A DNA stretch of 64,000 bases from Myroides odoratimimus (lineage in GTDB: Bacteria > Bacteroidota > Bacteroidia > Flavobacteriales > Flavobacteriaceae), in the NCBI RefSeq assembly GCF_001485415.1, contig NZ_BCMQ01000001.1, forward strand, positions 186,001-250,000, given 5' to 3'. The stretch's first letter is position 1, and every line of letters starts with the position of its first letter. This document shows positions 53,373-62,855 of this stretch, in pieces. The notes under the pieces were generated by a model. That model had not been told where the DNA came from. It did no database searches and worked only from the letters and a program-made list of their open reading frames with translations. The position numbers and the translations under genes are program-made.

Positions 53373-55145
53373 ATGTCAGCAGAAACAGCTACAAACTCAA
53401 ACCTGTTTAAATCTAATGTGCTTGGGCACCCAGCAGGGTTATTCGTTCTTTTCTTTACAGAGATGTGGGAGCGATTCTCTTTCTACGGAATGAGAGTATT
53501 GTTAATTCAATTCTTAACAGCTAAAGTTATCTTTGGCGATGCATTCTCAGGATGGGGATGGTCAGCAGAACAAGCAGGTGCACTATACGGTACTTATGCC
53601 ATGCTATTATACTTAACACCTATCTTGGGTGGAGTTATTGCAGATAAATATATCGGTTCTAGATGGGCTGTAATTATCGGAGCTATCATCATGACTTTAG
53701 GTCACGCATCGATGGCTGCAGAAGGAATTTCTAAACTATGGTTCTTCGTAGGACTTGCATGTCTTGTGATCGGTACAGGTTTCTTTAAACCAAATATGCC
53801 TTCTATCTTAGGAGAAATGTACAAATCATTACCAGACAAAAAAGATGCTGCGTATACCATCTTCTATATGGGTGTAAACTCAGGTGCTTTCTTCGGAATG
53901 ATGCTATGTGGATACTTAGCAGAGACTAAAGGATGGCACTACGGATTCGGATTAGCAGGTATCTTCATGCTATTAGGTACAATCCAATTCTGGTTAGCTA
54001 AACCATTAATGGGAGACTTAGGTGAGCTTAAAAAAGTAGACACTACAGTAGAGAAAACACCAGAGCAAATCAAAGAAGATCAAGATACTAAAAACCCTTA
54101 CACACTAGTAGATTATATCTTAATCGCTATCGTATCTGTAATCGGTTTATTATATGCTTTCAATGATCCATTATCTAAAAACGGAGTACTAGATCTATTT
54201 GCATTCTTAGACACAGAAGCATTAAGAGGACAGAACATCATGGCTATTCTAGCCCTTATCACGTTCTTATACTTAGTGATCTCACGTATCTTGCGTTATG
54301 GAAAAGTGATTAGAGACAGAATGTTCGCTGTAATCTTATTAGCGTTCTTCTTAATGTTCTTCTTCATGAGTTTCGAACAAGGGGCTACATCGTTAGTACT
54401 TGTAGCGAGAGATTATGTAGACAGATCGTTAGAAGGAACTGCATTAATGGCTTTCAACATTATCAATACATGTCTTACAGTGATTCCATTGTTAATCATC
54501 TCATGGGTACTTATATTATTAGCAAAAGCTACTTGGTCAAAAATCGCGATGTCTAATATTATTTTATTCATCTGTTTTGCTGGTATCTGGGCTATGGCTA
54601 TCTATATGTTGAACGCAGAGTTTAATAAAGAAGTATCTGAGATCACTGTATCTTGGTTCTCTATCTTGAACTCATTCTTCATTATTTCGTTAGCATCTAC
54701 AGTGTCTAAACTGTGGGATTCTAAGTATAATCCATCGGCTGCATTTAAGTACGGTATCGGATTAATCTTCGTAGCTATCGGATTCTTAATCTTAGGTTTA
54801 GGATCTATGGGAGCTACTGACGGAGTAAAAATGTCGATTATATTCCTAATATTAACGTACTTATTCCATACCTTAGGGGAATTATTTATCTCACCTGTAG
54901 GACTGTCTTATGTTTCTAAACTAGTACCTGGCAAGATGCTTGCATTCATGTTCGGTATGTGGTATTTAGCCTTAGCTATTGCTCAGAAATTTGCAGCCAT
55001 CTTAGGGGGACAAATCGAAAATATTAAAGAAGAGTACTCACTTAGTCACTTCTTCTTCCTATTCACATTAATACCTTTTGCAGCAGCAATCATGGTAATG
55101 CTAGTGAACCCATTATTGAAAAAACTAATGCACGGTGTTCGATAA
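53373..55145 (+). CDS. POT-family proton-coupled peptide transporter (1)
   Basis: 590 residues, about 14 hydrophobic segments. It shows FFTEMWERFSFYGMR (the POT ExxERFxYY motif), GTGFFKPNMPS and FIISLASTVSK. It imports di- and tripeptides with protons. It sits 83 bases after the DPP-IV gene and 39 before a second POT gene. Close in sequence to the gene at the right edge of the window. Confidence 0.92.
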   Translation: MSAETATNSNLFKSNVLGHPAGLFVLFFTEMWERFSFYGMRVLLIQFLTAKVIFGDAFSGWGWSAEQAGALYGTYAMLLYLTPILGGVIADKYIGSRWAVIIGAIIMTLGHASMAAEGISKLWFFVGLACLVIGTGFFKPNMPSILGEMYKSLPDKKDAAYTIFYMGVNSGAFFGMMLCGYLAETKGWHYGFGLAGIFMLLGTIQFWLAKPLMGDLGELKKVDTTVEKTPEQIKEDQDTKNPYTLVDYILIAIVSVIGLLYAFNDPLSKNGVLDLFAFLDTEALRGQNIMAILALITFLYLVISRILRYGKVIRDRMFAVILLAFFLMFFFMSFEQGATSLVLVARDYVDRSLEGTALMAFNIINTCLTVIPLLIISWVLILLAKATWSKIAMSNIILFICFAGIWAMAIYMLNAEFNKEVSEITVSWFSILNSFFIISLASTVSKLWDSKYNPSAAFKYGIGLIFVAIGFLILGLGSMGATDGVKMSIIFLILTYLFHTLGELFISPVGLSYVSKLVPGKMLAFMFGMWYLALAIAQKFAAILGGQIENIKEEYSLSHFFFLFTLIPFAAAIMVMLVNPLLKKLMHGVR

Positions 55146-55184
55146 GAACACAGTGCATTGCACAATAATAAATAACTAAAAAAA

Positions 55185-56723
55185 ATGAGTCAACAACAGA
55201 CATTAGAAGAGATTCAGAATTTCTCAGGTAAATACCCTAAGCAAATCTGGAGCTTATTCTTCTCAGAGATGTGGGAGCGTTTTAGCTTCTATGGAATGAG
55301 AGGAATGTTGGTTTTCTTTATGATCGACCAACTACACTTTGAAGAAGCACAAGCTAACTTACAGTATGGAGCTACACAAGCATTCGTTTACGCATTCACA
55401 TTCTTAGGAGGTATTTTCGCTGATAAAATCTTAGGTTTCCGTAAATCTCTTTTCTGGGGAGGCTCGATGATGATCTTAGGTAGTATTATTCTAGCTATAG
55501 ATCCACACGCTTACTTTTTCGTAGGTATTGCATTTACTGTAATTGGTACAGGTTTCTTTAAACCGAATATCTCTACTATGGTAGGATATTTATACAAAAA
55601 AGGGGACGAACGTACTGATGCTGGTTTCTCATTATTCTATGCAGGGATTAACTTAGGAGCACTTATCGGAGGATACTTATGTATCGCTATCGGTAAAGGA
55701 CACTTATTCCAAGACTCTATCGCTGTAGAGAACCGTTGGAGTGTAGCTTTTGGTTTAGCTGCTTTCGTGATGTTAGTGAGTTTAATCAACTTCATCTTTA
55801 CAAAACGTCATTTAGGACCTATCGGACTACAGCCTATGCAAGTAGCTAAAGATGGTAGTGAGACTAAAATGCCTTTATGGAAAGAAGTAGGGACATACAT
55901 CCTTACGTTTGCGATGGTACCTGTTATCGTATTCATGATTGATAACACAGACTATACTGCATACTTTATGTACACAGTAGGACCATTAGCATTAATCTAC
56001 TTATTCTATGAAATGACGAAGCTGACTAGTGCGGAGCGTAAAAAGATTATCGCTGCCCTAGTATTTATCTTCTTCTCTATTCTATTCTTCGGTATCTATG
56101 AGCAAGCAGGAGGATCATTAAGCATCTTCGCAGCGAAGAACTTAAACTCTGATTTACTAGGTATGCACTTAGATCCTAACGGAGTGAATAACTCAGGAGG
56201 AGCTTTCTTCATCATCTTCATCGCACCTATCTTAGGTCTATTATGGATCTGGATGGCTAAGAAGAAAATAGAGCCAAATACAGTAATGAAGTTCGGTTTA
56301 GGATTTATCCTATTAGGAGCTGGATACTATGCATTATTTGCTACACGTCTATTCGCTGACGCAGCAGGTATGACATCATTAGACTTCTTTACTTTTGCCT
56401 TATTGATTATTACTTTAGGGGAGCTGTGTTTATCACCGATTGGTCTATCAATCATGACTAAACTTTCTACAGCTAATCTACAAGGGATGATGATGGGTAT
56501 GTGGTTCTTAGCTAGTGCTTACGGACAGTATGTAGCAGGTATCTTAGGAGCTGCTATGTCTAAGAGTCGTTCTGAAGTAGCTACTGGTAACCATCCTAAC
56601 TATGATGCTCTATTAGCGTATACTGATGGGTATAAAGATTTAGGATTATATGCAGTAATCGCAGGGGTAGTGTTAATCGCACTTTCTCCACTTATGAAAA
56701 AACTTATGCAAGAAGTTAGATAG
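55185..56723 (+). CDS. POT-family proton-coupled peptide transporter (2)
   Basis: 512 residues, about 12-14 helices. It shows FFSEMWERFSFYGMR and GTGFFKPNISTM. It is clearly different from POT 1 in its loops and shorter C-terminal half. Probably co-transcribed with POT 1 and DPP-IV; the unit ends at a hairpin. Confidence 0.92.
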   Translation: MSQQQTLEEIQNFSGKYPKQIWSLFFSEMWERFSFYGMRGMLVFFMIDQLHFEEAQANLQYGATQAFVYAFTFLGGIFADKILGFRKSLFWGGSMMILGSIILAIDPHAYFFVGIAFTVIGTGFFKPNISTMVGYLYKKGDERTDAGFSLFYAGINLGALIGGYLCIAIGKGHLFQDSIAVENRWSVAFGLAAFVMLVSLINFIFTKRHLGPIGLQPMQVAKDGSETKMPLWKEVGTYILTFAMVPVIVFMIDNTDYTAYFMYTVGPLALIYLFYEMTKLTSAERKKIIAALVFIFFSILFFGIYEQAGGSLSIFAAKNLNSDLLGMHLDPNGVNNSGGAFFIIFIAPILGLLWIWMAKKKIEPNTVMKFGLGFILLGAGYYALFATRLFADAAGMTSLDFFTFALLIITLGELCLSPIGLSIMTKLSTANLQGMMMGMWFLASAYGQYVAGILGAAMSKSRSEVATGNHPNYDALLAYTDGYKDLGLYAVIAGVVLIALSPLMKKLMQEVR

Positions 56724-56750
56724 TTCACTATCTATTCTAATCTAATATAC

Positions 56751-56780
56751 AAAAGCGTCTTAGGCAACTAAGGCGCTTTT
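56751..56780 (+). terminator. terminator after POT 2
   Basis: AAAAGCGTCTTAG / CTAAGGCGCTTTT with a T run. The same core is found after the barrel protein and POT 3. Confidence 0.75.
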
Positions 56781-56917
56781 TTTATGCAATACTTTCAATA
56801 AACAAATAAAAACAATAAAACGAACCAGCTTTCCTTCCTTAGTTTTTAAGATTTAATTAATAATATTTACAATATCTGATCTATACACAACGTTCTAACA
56901 AGAACTAAAACTTAGAT

Positions 56918-57709
56918 ATGTATAAATCAACCTATTACTTATTTATTATTCTATTCTTATGTGTTATTGGATATGCCCAAGATACCAATTACGGCATCAC
57001 TTATCTAAAGACAACAACTTCTGATGCTCATATCATCTCAGCAGAAGACAAACTATACATTAGCCCTAAAGAAGATAAAAGTCTATACATTAATGGCAAA
57101 TACAAATTCACTAAAGAGCCTCCCAGAGAGCCAAATGAAATAGTGATTTACGATAAACAAGAATTTGAAGAGTTCTTCTACTTTGACTTTAAGAAGAACC
57201 TGCTCTATTCAAGAATAAAGCCTTGGGAAGCGCGATACTTTATCAAGGAAGATATTCCTCAAATGGATTGGCAACTACACGATGAAACCAAGACAACTAA
57301 AGAAAATGTATTACTTCATAAAGCTACACTAAGCTTCAGAGGGAGAAACTATACTGTGTGGTATTCTATGGACTACCCTATTCAGATAGGGCCATGGAAG
57401 TTTAATAACTTACCTGGTCTTGCTTTTGAGATTACAGAAGAAGACCATCGATATCACTGGCAATTAACCAAAATAGAAACAAACAAATTTAAAGTACTTC
57501 CTATGAAATACGATATCTCTCGTGCTACTATGACTCTACAAACTTATCTAACGAGTTATCAAGCCGAGGTAGAGAATTATGATATGGGGTTATCTAGGTT
57601 ATTTGGCAGTATACCTGGTGTAGAAGTATTAGAAACAATTACTGATGGGAATGACTTTAAAAAATCTAGAAATATGGACTTAGAGCGAAAATATGAGTGG
57701 GAAGAGTAA
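56918..57709 (+). CDS. GLPGLI family protein
   Basis: 263 residues with a signal peptide (ending IGYAQ). The family signature GPWKFNNLPGLAFEITEED is at about residues 160-180. Function is unknown; the family is restricted to Bacteroidota and often adjacent to outer-membrane barrels. It overlaps the start of the barrel gene by 17 bases, so translation is coupled. Confidence 0.85.
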   Translation: MYKSTYYLFIILFLCVIGYAQDTNYGITYLKTTTSDAHIISAEDKLYISPKEDKSLYINGKYKFTKEPPREPNEIVIYDKQEFEEFFYFDFKKNLLYSRIKPWEARYFIKEDIPQMDWQLHDETKTTKENVLLHKATLSFRGRNYTVWYSMDYPIQIGPWKFNNLPGLAFEITEEDHRYHWQLTKIETNKFKVLPMKYDISRATMTLQTYLTSYQAEVENYDMGLSRLFGSIPGVEVLETITDGNDFKKSRNMDLERKYEWEE

Positions 57710-60326
57710 TATAATTATCCTATTAATACTCCTGTGCACTTACCTAACTCAAGCACAGCATATCACTACACGACTACTAGATAGTCAGGGTGTAGAGATA
57801 ATCCGTGCCACAGTATTTCTACAAGACCAAAACAATAAAACCTTAGCGTATACCTCATCTAACAATGAAGGACTAGTAGAGTTTAAAAACATAGCGAACC
57901 ACCCTACTGCCTCTCAACTTACGATACAAAAAGTAGGAATAGAGAAAACGACTATTGCCCTAGATGCTACTAAGAACAACTATGGCCTAGACACATCCCT
58001 ATACCTACTCTCTTCTGCGGAAGTACTCAACGAGATCACCATTAAGGCTACTTCACCCATCACAGTGAAGAAGGATACTGTAGTCTATAATGTCAAACAG
58101 TTCTCTAAAGGAGATGAACGCGTCATCGAAGACCTACTCAAGAACCTACCAGGGCTAGAGATTAGTACTGATGGGAAGATCAGTGTCAATAATCAAGAAG
58201 TAGAAAAGGTCATGGTAGATGGCACAGACCTCTTCGATAGAGGATACAGAGTGCTGACTAAGAATATGCCTGTCAATCCGGTAGAAGAAGTAGAACTATT
58301 ACAAAATTATTCTGAGAACAAACACCTGACAGATCTAAACCCTGCTAAGAAAATAGCACTTAACCTTAAACTCAGTGAAAAGGCTAAGCGTGTATGGTTT
58401 GGCAATGTCGAGGCGGGAGCTGGTGTACGTGATAAAGAGGTACATGGTGTAAGATCAAACATCATGAACTTTGGCAAAAAGACGAAGTTCTACTCTATCT
58501 TACAGTCTAACAATATTAGCTATGATGCTACGGGCGACCTTAGCTCGTTTCTAAATAGTAATAAAGGGGAAATAGCAACTCCTACTGCCCTATCTAATCC
58601 TATCAATATTGACAATATCTCACTAAGCCTCAGAAACCATCGATATAAGGATAACAATAACCAGTTTGCTTCTATCAACACGGCTGTGACTCTATCTCCT
58701 AAAGTAGAAGTGAAGATATCAGGGCTGTTTAATAAAGAGACTCTACTAGGCAAAAGGTCTATGGATCAGACTCTATATACTCCAGATCATTCCTATCACA
58801 ATATAGAAATGATGAACAATAAGAACAGAAGTAACTTCTCGTTTCTAAAAGGAGATATGGTCTACGATATCAATAAAACCTCTACACTGAAATATGATCT
58901 AAAAGGCAATATCTCAAATAGTAAAATCAATAGTGATGTACGCTACAACGATATTTCGAATAATCAAGCTCTAGATAATGAGAACAAAAGAGTAGAACAA
59001 AACTTAGAGTACACCACTAAGCTATCTGATAGAGAAGCTTTAGTGCTTAGCTATAAGAATATCTATGAGCAGAACACTCAAGATTATATCAATACGCCTA
59101 ATATCTATATACAGGATGCGACAGCGCCATTCAGTCAACTCGTTCAGAATAAAATGAACTATCACACTGTACAGGCCAGCTATAAAGGAATGATGAAAGG
59201 TAACCACCTACTTCACATCACGCTAGGGAATACGAACACGAACACACATCTCTACAGTCTAAACAACTTAGCAGATGATGACATCTATACTAACAAGAAT
59301 AACTCAACCTTAAAAGTAAACGAACTCTATGCAAAGGCATTGACGAAGATGACATGGGGTACGTGGAGTATGGGGACAAGTATCTCGGCTTCCTTATTTG
59401 ACAATAAGTTAAAGTCAATAACTACGGATAACAGCCTTCAGAAGTTAGTCATAAGCCCACACTTCTCTATCGAAAAAAGAATTAATGACAAGAACAAAAT
59501 AGACATCTATTATAAATATGGTTATACCAATATCAATGCTGCCAAAACCTATGATGGGTATATACAGACATCGTATAGAAGCTTCTTAAGAGGAACTACT
59601 AACCTAGATCCTTTCACAAATAATGCAGTAGGTCTGACTTATACATTAGGCAACTACCACGATAGGTCATTCTCTACGGTGACGATATCGTATAATAAGT
59701 ACAACGACTTTTATACACAGAATAACTATATCTATCCTAACCATACGAAGAGTAATATATCTACTATAAAGAACAATGAGAGCTACTTCATACTAGCCTC
59801 TACAGATTACTATTTCCAAAAGCTAAAACACAACCTAAAGCTGAGTCTAAATGCTAATCAAGCTGACTTCTATAATACGCTAAATGATTCTGAGACGAGA
59901 CGGGTCAGAAGCACATCACTTACCTATGGAATAGAGCTGAAGTCTAACCTTAGATCAAGGTTTAACTATGCCGTAAGTACGAATTGGTTTACTACGTATA
60001 TGAACATCATTAGCACTGAGCGTTTTATAGATACAGAGACTAAACTGACTGCTAAATATAAATTGAAAGATACCCTCTTCTTAAACCTAATCAGTGAGTT
60101 ATATTCTTTCGATAAGGTGGCACCTAGTCGTAAGTATTACACCTTTTTAGACTTTAATATTGCGTATATCCCTAATAAGTCGAAGTGGAACGCGCGTCTA
60201 GAGTTAACGAACCTCTTTAATACTAAGACGTATGCAAACTACGCCTTAACAGACTACAGCAGTACCTCTACGACCTATAAGCTATTAGGAAGACAACTAC
60301 TACTCAGTGTAAATTATTCTTTTTAA
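57693..60326 (+). CDS. outer-membrane beta-barrel protein with carboxypeptidase-regulatory domain
   Basis: 877 residues: signal peptide (ending LTQAQH), a CarboxypepD_reg-like domain (about 25-105), a plug-like region (about 110-210: VKKDTVVYNVKQFSKGDERVIEDLLKNLPG, GTDLFDRG) and an OMP_b-brl_3-type barrel. No SusD partner. Ends in the aromatic LLSVNYSF expected for insertion by BAM. Paired with the GLPGLI gene. Confidence 0.85.
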   Translation: MSGKSNIIILLILLCTYLTQAQHITTRLLDSQGVEIIRATVFLQDQNNKTLAYTSSNNEGLVEFKNIANHPTASQLTIQKVGIEKTTIALDATKNNYGLDTSLYLLSSAEVLNEITIKATSPITVKKDTVVYNVKQFSKGDERVIEDLLKNLPGLEISTDGKISVNNQEVEKVMVDGTDLFDRGYRVLTKNMPVNPVEEVELLQNYSENKHLTDLNPAKKIALNLKLSEKAKRVWFGNVEAGAGVRDKEVHGVRSNIMNFGKKTKFYSILQSNNISYDATGDLSSFLNSNKGEIATPTALSNPINIDNISLSLRNHRYKDNNNQFASINTAVTLSPKVEVKISGLFNKETLLGKRSMDQTLYTPDHSYHNIEMMNNKNRSNFSFLKGDMVYDINKTSTLKYDLKGNISNSKINSDVRYNDISNNQALDNENKRVEQNLEYTTKLSDREALVLSYKNIYEQNTQDYINTPNIYIQDATAPFSQLVQNKMNYHTVQASYKGMMKGNHLLHITLGNTNTNTHLYSLNNLADDDIYTNKNNSTLKVNELYAKALTKMTWGTWSMGTSISASLFDNKLKSITTDNSLQKLVISPHFSIEKRINDKNKIDIYYKYGYTNINAAKTYDGYIQTSYRSFLRGTTNLDPFTNNAVGLTYTLGNYHDRSFSTVTISYNKYNDFYTQNNYIYPNHTKSNISTIKNNESYFILASTDYYFQKLKHNLKLSLNANQADFYNTLNDSETRRVRSTSLTYGIELKSNLRSRFNYAVSTNWFTTYMNIISTERFIDTETKLTAKYKLKDTLFLNLISELYSFDKVAPSRKYYTFLDFNIAYIPNKSKWNARLELTNLFNTKTYANYALTDYSSTSTTYKLLGRQLLLSVNYSF

Positions 60327-60333
60327 ACTTAAT

Positions 60334-60363
60334 AAAAGCACCTTAGACAACTAAGGCGCTTTT
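60334..60363 (+). terminator. terminator after the barrel protein
   Basis: AAAAGC-CCTTAG / CTAAGG-GCTTTT with one mismatched pair and ACAA loop. Core shared with two other terminators in this region. Confidence 0.7.
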
Positions 60364-60504
60364 ATTATATCATATATACATCATCATAATTACTCAGATT
60401 ACATCTATATTTCTATTTGAATAACATTTTTTTGGTTATCATCCATTGCAGTTTAGAATATACAACTTAACTTACCACCTATAATTTTTAAATCACCTAT
60501 CACC

Positions 60505-62148
60505 ATGTCACAGTCCAATAAAACGTTGAGACAAACAATAACATCATTCAATAAAAACTTCTGGATAGCCAGCTTTATGGAACTGATGGAACGGTGGGCA
60601 TGGTATGGTATCTATACCTTATTAGGATTATATTTAGTAGGCTCTACTGACATGGGAGGACTTGGTTTTAACCATATCCAAAAAGGTAGTATCATGGGAG
60701 GCGTTGTAGCTATCCTATACTTTTTACCTCTATTATTTGGAGTTATTGCTGACCGTATAGGGTATAAGATCTCATTGATTATTTCCTTTATCATTATGAT
60801 TGCTGGTTACTATCTTTTAGGAGAAGTAACAACCTATACCAATGTCTATGCAACATTTTTATTAGTTGCTGTAGGTGCAGCATTCTTTAAACCTGTAGCA
60901 TCCGCAATTATTGCTAGTAATACTGACGAAAATTCTGGAACACTTGGCTTCGGTATATTCTACATGATGGTTAACATCGGAGGGTTTATCGGACCAGCAA
61001 TGTCATCAGGCTTACGTACTACATTTGGTTGGAAGATTATATTTATACAAGCAGCTATCGTTATAGCAATAAACTTATTTGTAGTAATATTTTTCTACAA
61101 AGAATCAAAAGTAGAGAAACCTAAAGACTCTATTGGTAAAGCGATCAAAGATTCTGTATTAGGAATCTTCGAAGCACTAAAAGATGTACGTCTAGGAATA
61201 CTATTATTATTAATGATTGGGTTCTGGACGATGTTCAACCAACTGTTCAACACACTGCCTAACTTTATTGAAGACTGGGTTAACTCTGCTACATTAAGTA
61301 CTTGGATTAATGAAAATATACCATTCTTAGGAACATTACTTACTCAAGATGGTCAAGTAAAACCAGAATGGTTTACTAATATAGATTCATTGATGATTAT
61401 TATCTGTCAAGTTAGTGTCTCATACTTTGTGATAAAAATGCGCCATATCAATGCGGTAATCAGAGGTGCAATAATCGCGAGTATAGGGGTAGGACTTACA
61501 TTCTACACACACAACCCATTGTTTACCATATTAGGTACAATGATCTTCTCTATCGGAGAGATGATGTCTAGCCCTACTGTATCTTCATTTATAGCATTGA
61601 TTACACCTAAAGGTAAGGATGGACTTTACCAAGGGACATACTTCTTACCTGTGGCAGCTAGTTACTATGTGACAAAATTCATATCAGGTGATTTATATCA
61701 AGCATGGTCAGACAAACTATCACTACTAAAAACAGAGATGGCTACTAGAAGCATAGATATGCCAGAAGTGGTAACACATGAACAGTTCATGGAACAAGGA
61801 TCAAAGACTCTAAATATGTCTCTATCTGCCTTCGAAAAGCAGTTTAACCTTAAAGCGGACAGTGTAGATTGGTCACAAGTGGCTACCTCTTTTAAAGAAT
61901 ACGCTATCAATAAAGGTATTGACATTAGCCAAGTACACTTCCCATTCTCTAAGAATGAGTACTTCGCTTTAGCAGAACAGAAGTTAAGCATGTCTCACTG
62001 GGAGATGGTAGATATGCTATGGAGCACTTATAATCCAAACAAGATATGGTATGTGGTATTCGGTATCGGGATGTTCTCTGTGGTCACACTAGTCATCTAC
62101 GACAGACTAGTCATCAGACCTCTAGAACAGAAAAAAGCAAATCAATAA
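60505..62148 (+). CDS. POT-like MFS peptide transporter (3)
   Basis: 547 residues. SFMELMERWAWYGIYTLLG is a divergent form of the POT ExxER motif, and GAAFFKPVASAI replaces GTGFFKPN. It has a large soluble insertion between the last helices (about residues 400-500). It may have a different substrate from the other POT genes. Single gene with its own terminator. Confidence 0.85.
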   Translation: MSQSNKTLRQTITSFNKNFWIASFMELMERWAWYGIYTLLGLYLVGSTDMGGLGFNHIQKGSIMGGVVAILYFLPLLFGVIADRIGYKISLIISFIIMIAGYYLLGEVTTYTNVYATFLLVAVGAAFFKPVASAIIASNTDENSGTLGFGIFYMMVNIGGFIGPAMSSGLRTTFGWKIIFIQAAIVIAINLFVVIFFYKESKVEKPKDSIGKAIKDSVLGIFEALKDVRLGILLLLMIGFWTMFNQLFNTLPNFIEDWVNSATLSTWINENIPFLGTLLTQDGQVKPEWFTNIDSLMIIICQVSVSYFVIKMRHINAVIRGAIIASIGVGLTFYTHNPLFTILGTMIFSIGEMMSSPTVSSFIALITPKGKDGLYQGTYFLPVAASYYVTKFISGDLYQAWSDKLSLLKTEMATRSIDMPEVVTHEQFMEQGSKTLNMSLSAFEKQFNLKADSVDWSQVATSFKEYAINKGIDISQVHFPFSKNEYFALAEQKLSMSHWEMVDMLWSTYNPNKIWYVVFGIGMFSVVTLVIYDRLVIRPLEQKKANQ

Positions 62149-62158
62149 ATACTCATAT

Positions 62159-62184
62159 AAACGCCTTAGTAATCTAAGGCGTTT
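62159..62184 (+). terminator. terminator after POT 3
   Basis: Perfect 11-bp stem AAACGCCTTAG / CTAAGGCGTTT with TAAT loop and T run. Confidence 0.85.
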
Positions 62185-62293
62185 TTTTATGTTTATACAT
62201 TATCTAGTTCTCTATACTAGCGTGTGCTAAAGAGGCTCCATATCAACTTCTATAAACACAACTAACAACAAATCGTCTACTAATGCCCTCATT

Positions 62294-62577
62294 TGGAGTT
62301 AATGACTCCATAATCCCTTATTGCCTTATTCTGAACGTTTAATTGAACATTAACAACCTCATATTCAACCACTATCATTAAACAAAATGAAGTAACTTCG
62401 GAAATCATTCGGTAATAACTAATAACTACAAGGGATAAAAGGTACTTTACCGAATGATACTCTATCTCTACCCGAATAATCTATATAGAAGTATATCATC
62501 ATGATCTCAATATAGTTATATGCTGACGAAGTTAGGATCAACTCTTCATTACAGATTAGTATGCTAAATTTAGCATA
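62294..62577. promoter_or_regulatory. palindromes in the leader region of POT 4
   Basis: The 707-base gap before POT 4 has no gene. It holds TGGAGT/ACTCCA (62294-62310), a perfect 12-bp inverted repeat ATCATTCGGTAA / TTACCGAATGAT (62404-62415 and 62447-62458) and a perfect 18-bp palindrome TATGCTAAATTTAGCATA (62560-62577). These may be operators or leader-RNA structures. The rest is AT-rich. Confidence 0.4.
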
Positions 62578-62855
62578 ACCGCAAATTACTTTATTTTACA
62601 ACAATTACTATTTTATATAAAAACACTTAATCTGATTATACTTTATTCTATCATATCGCAATATGAACCAGTAGAATTAAGAATAGTGAATAAAAACGAA
62701 CTATAAATACTAATCTCTCACTAAAAACTATTTATATTTTTTAGTAAAACAATTAATCTTAAGTTTATTTTACTATTTTTAGCCTTTATGACATGAGATT
62801 ATGTCTTAAACACAATCTTATAACTAACCACAAACTAGACTTTTAAAATTACATT

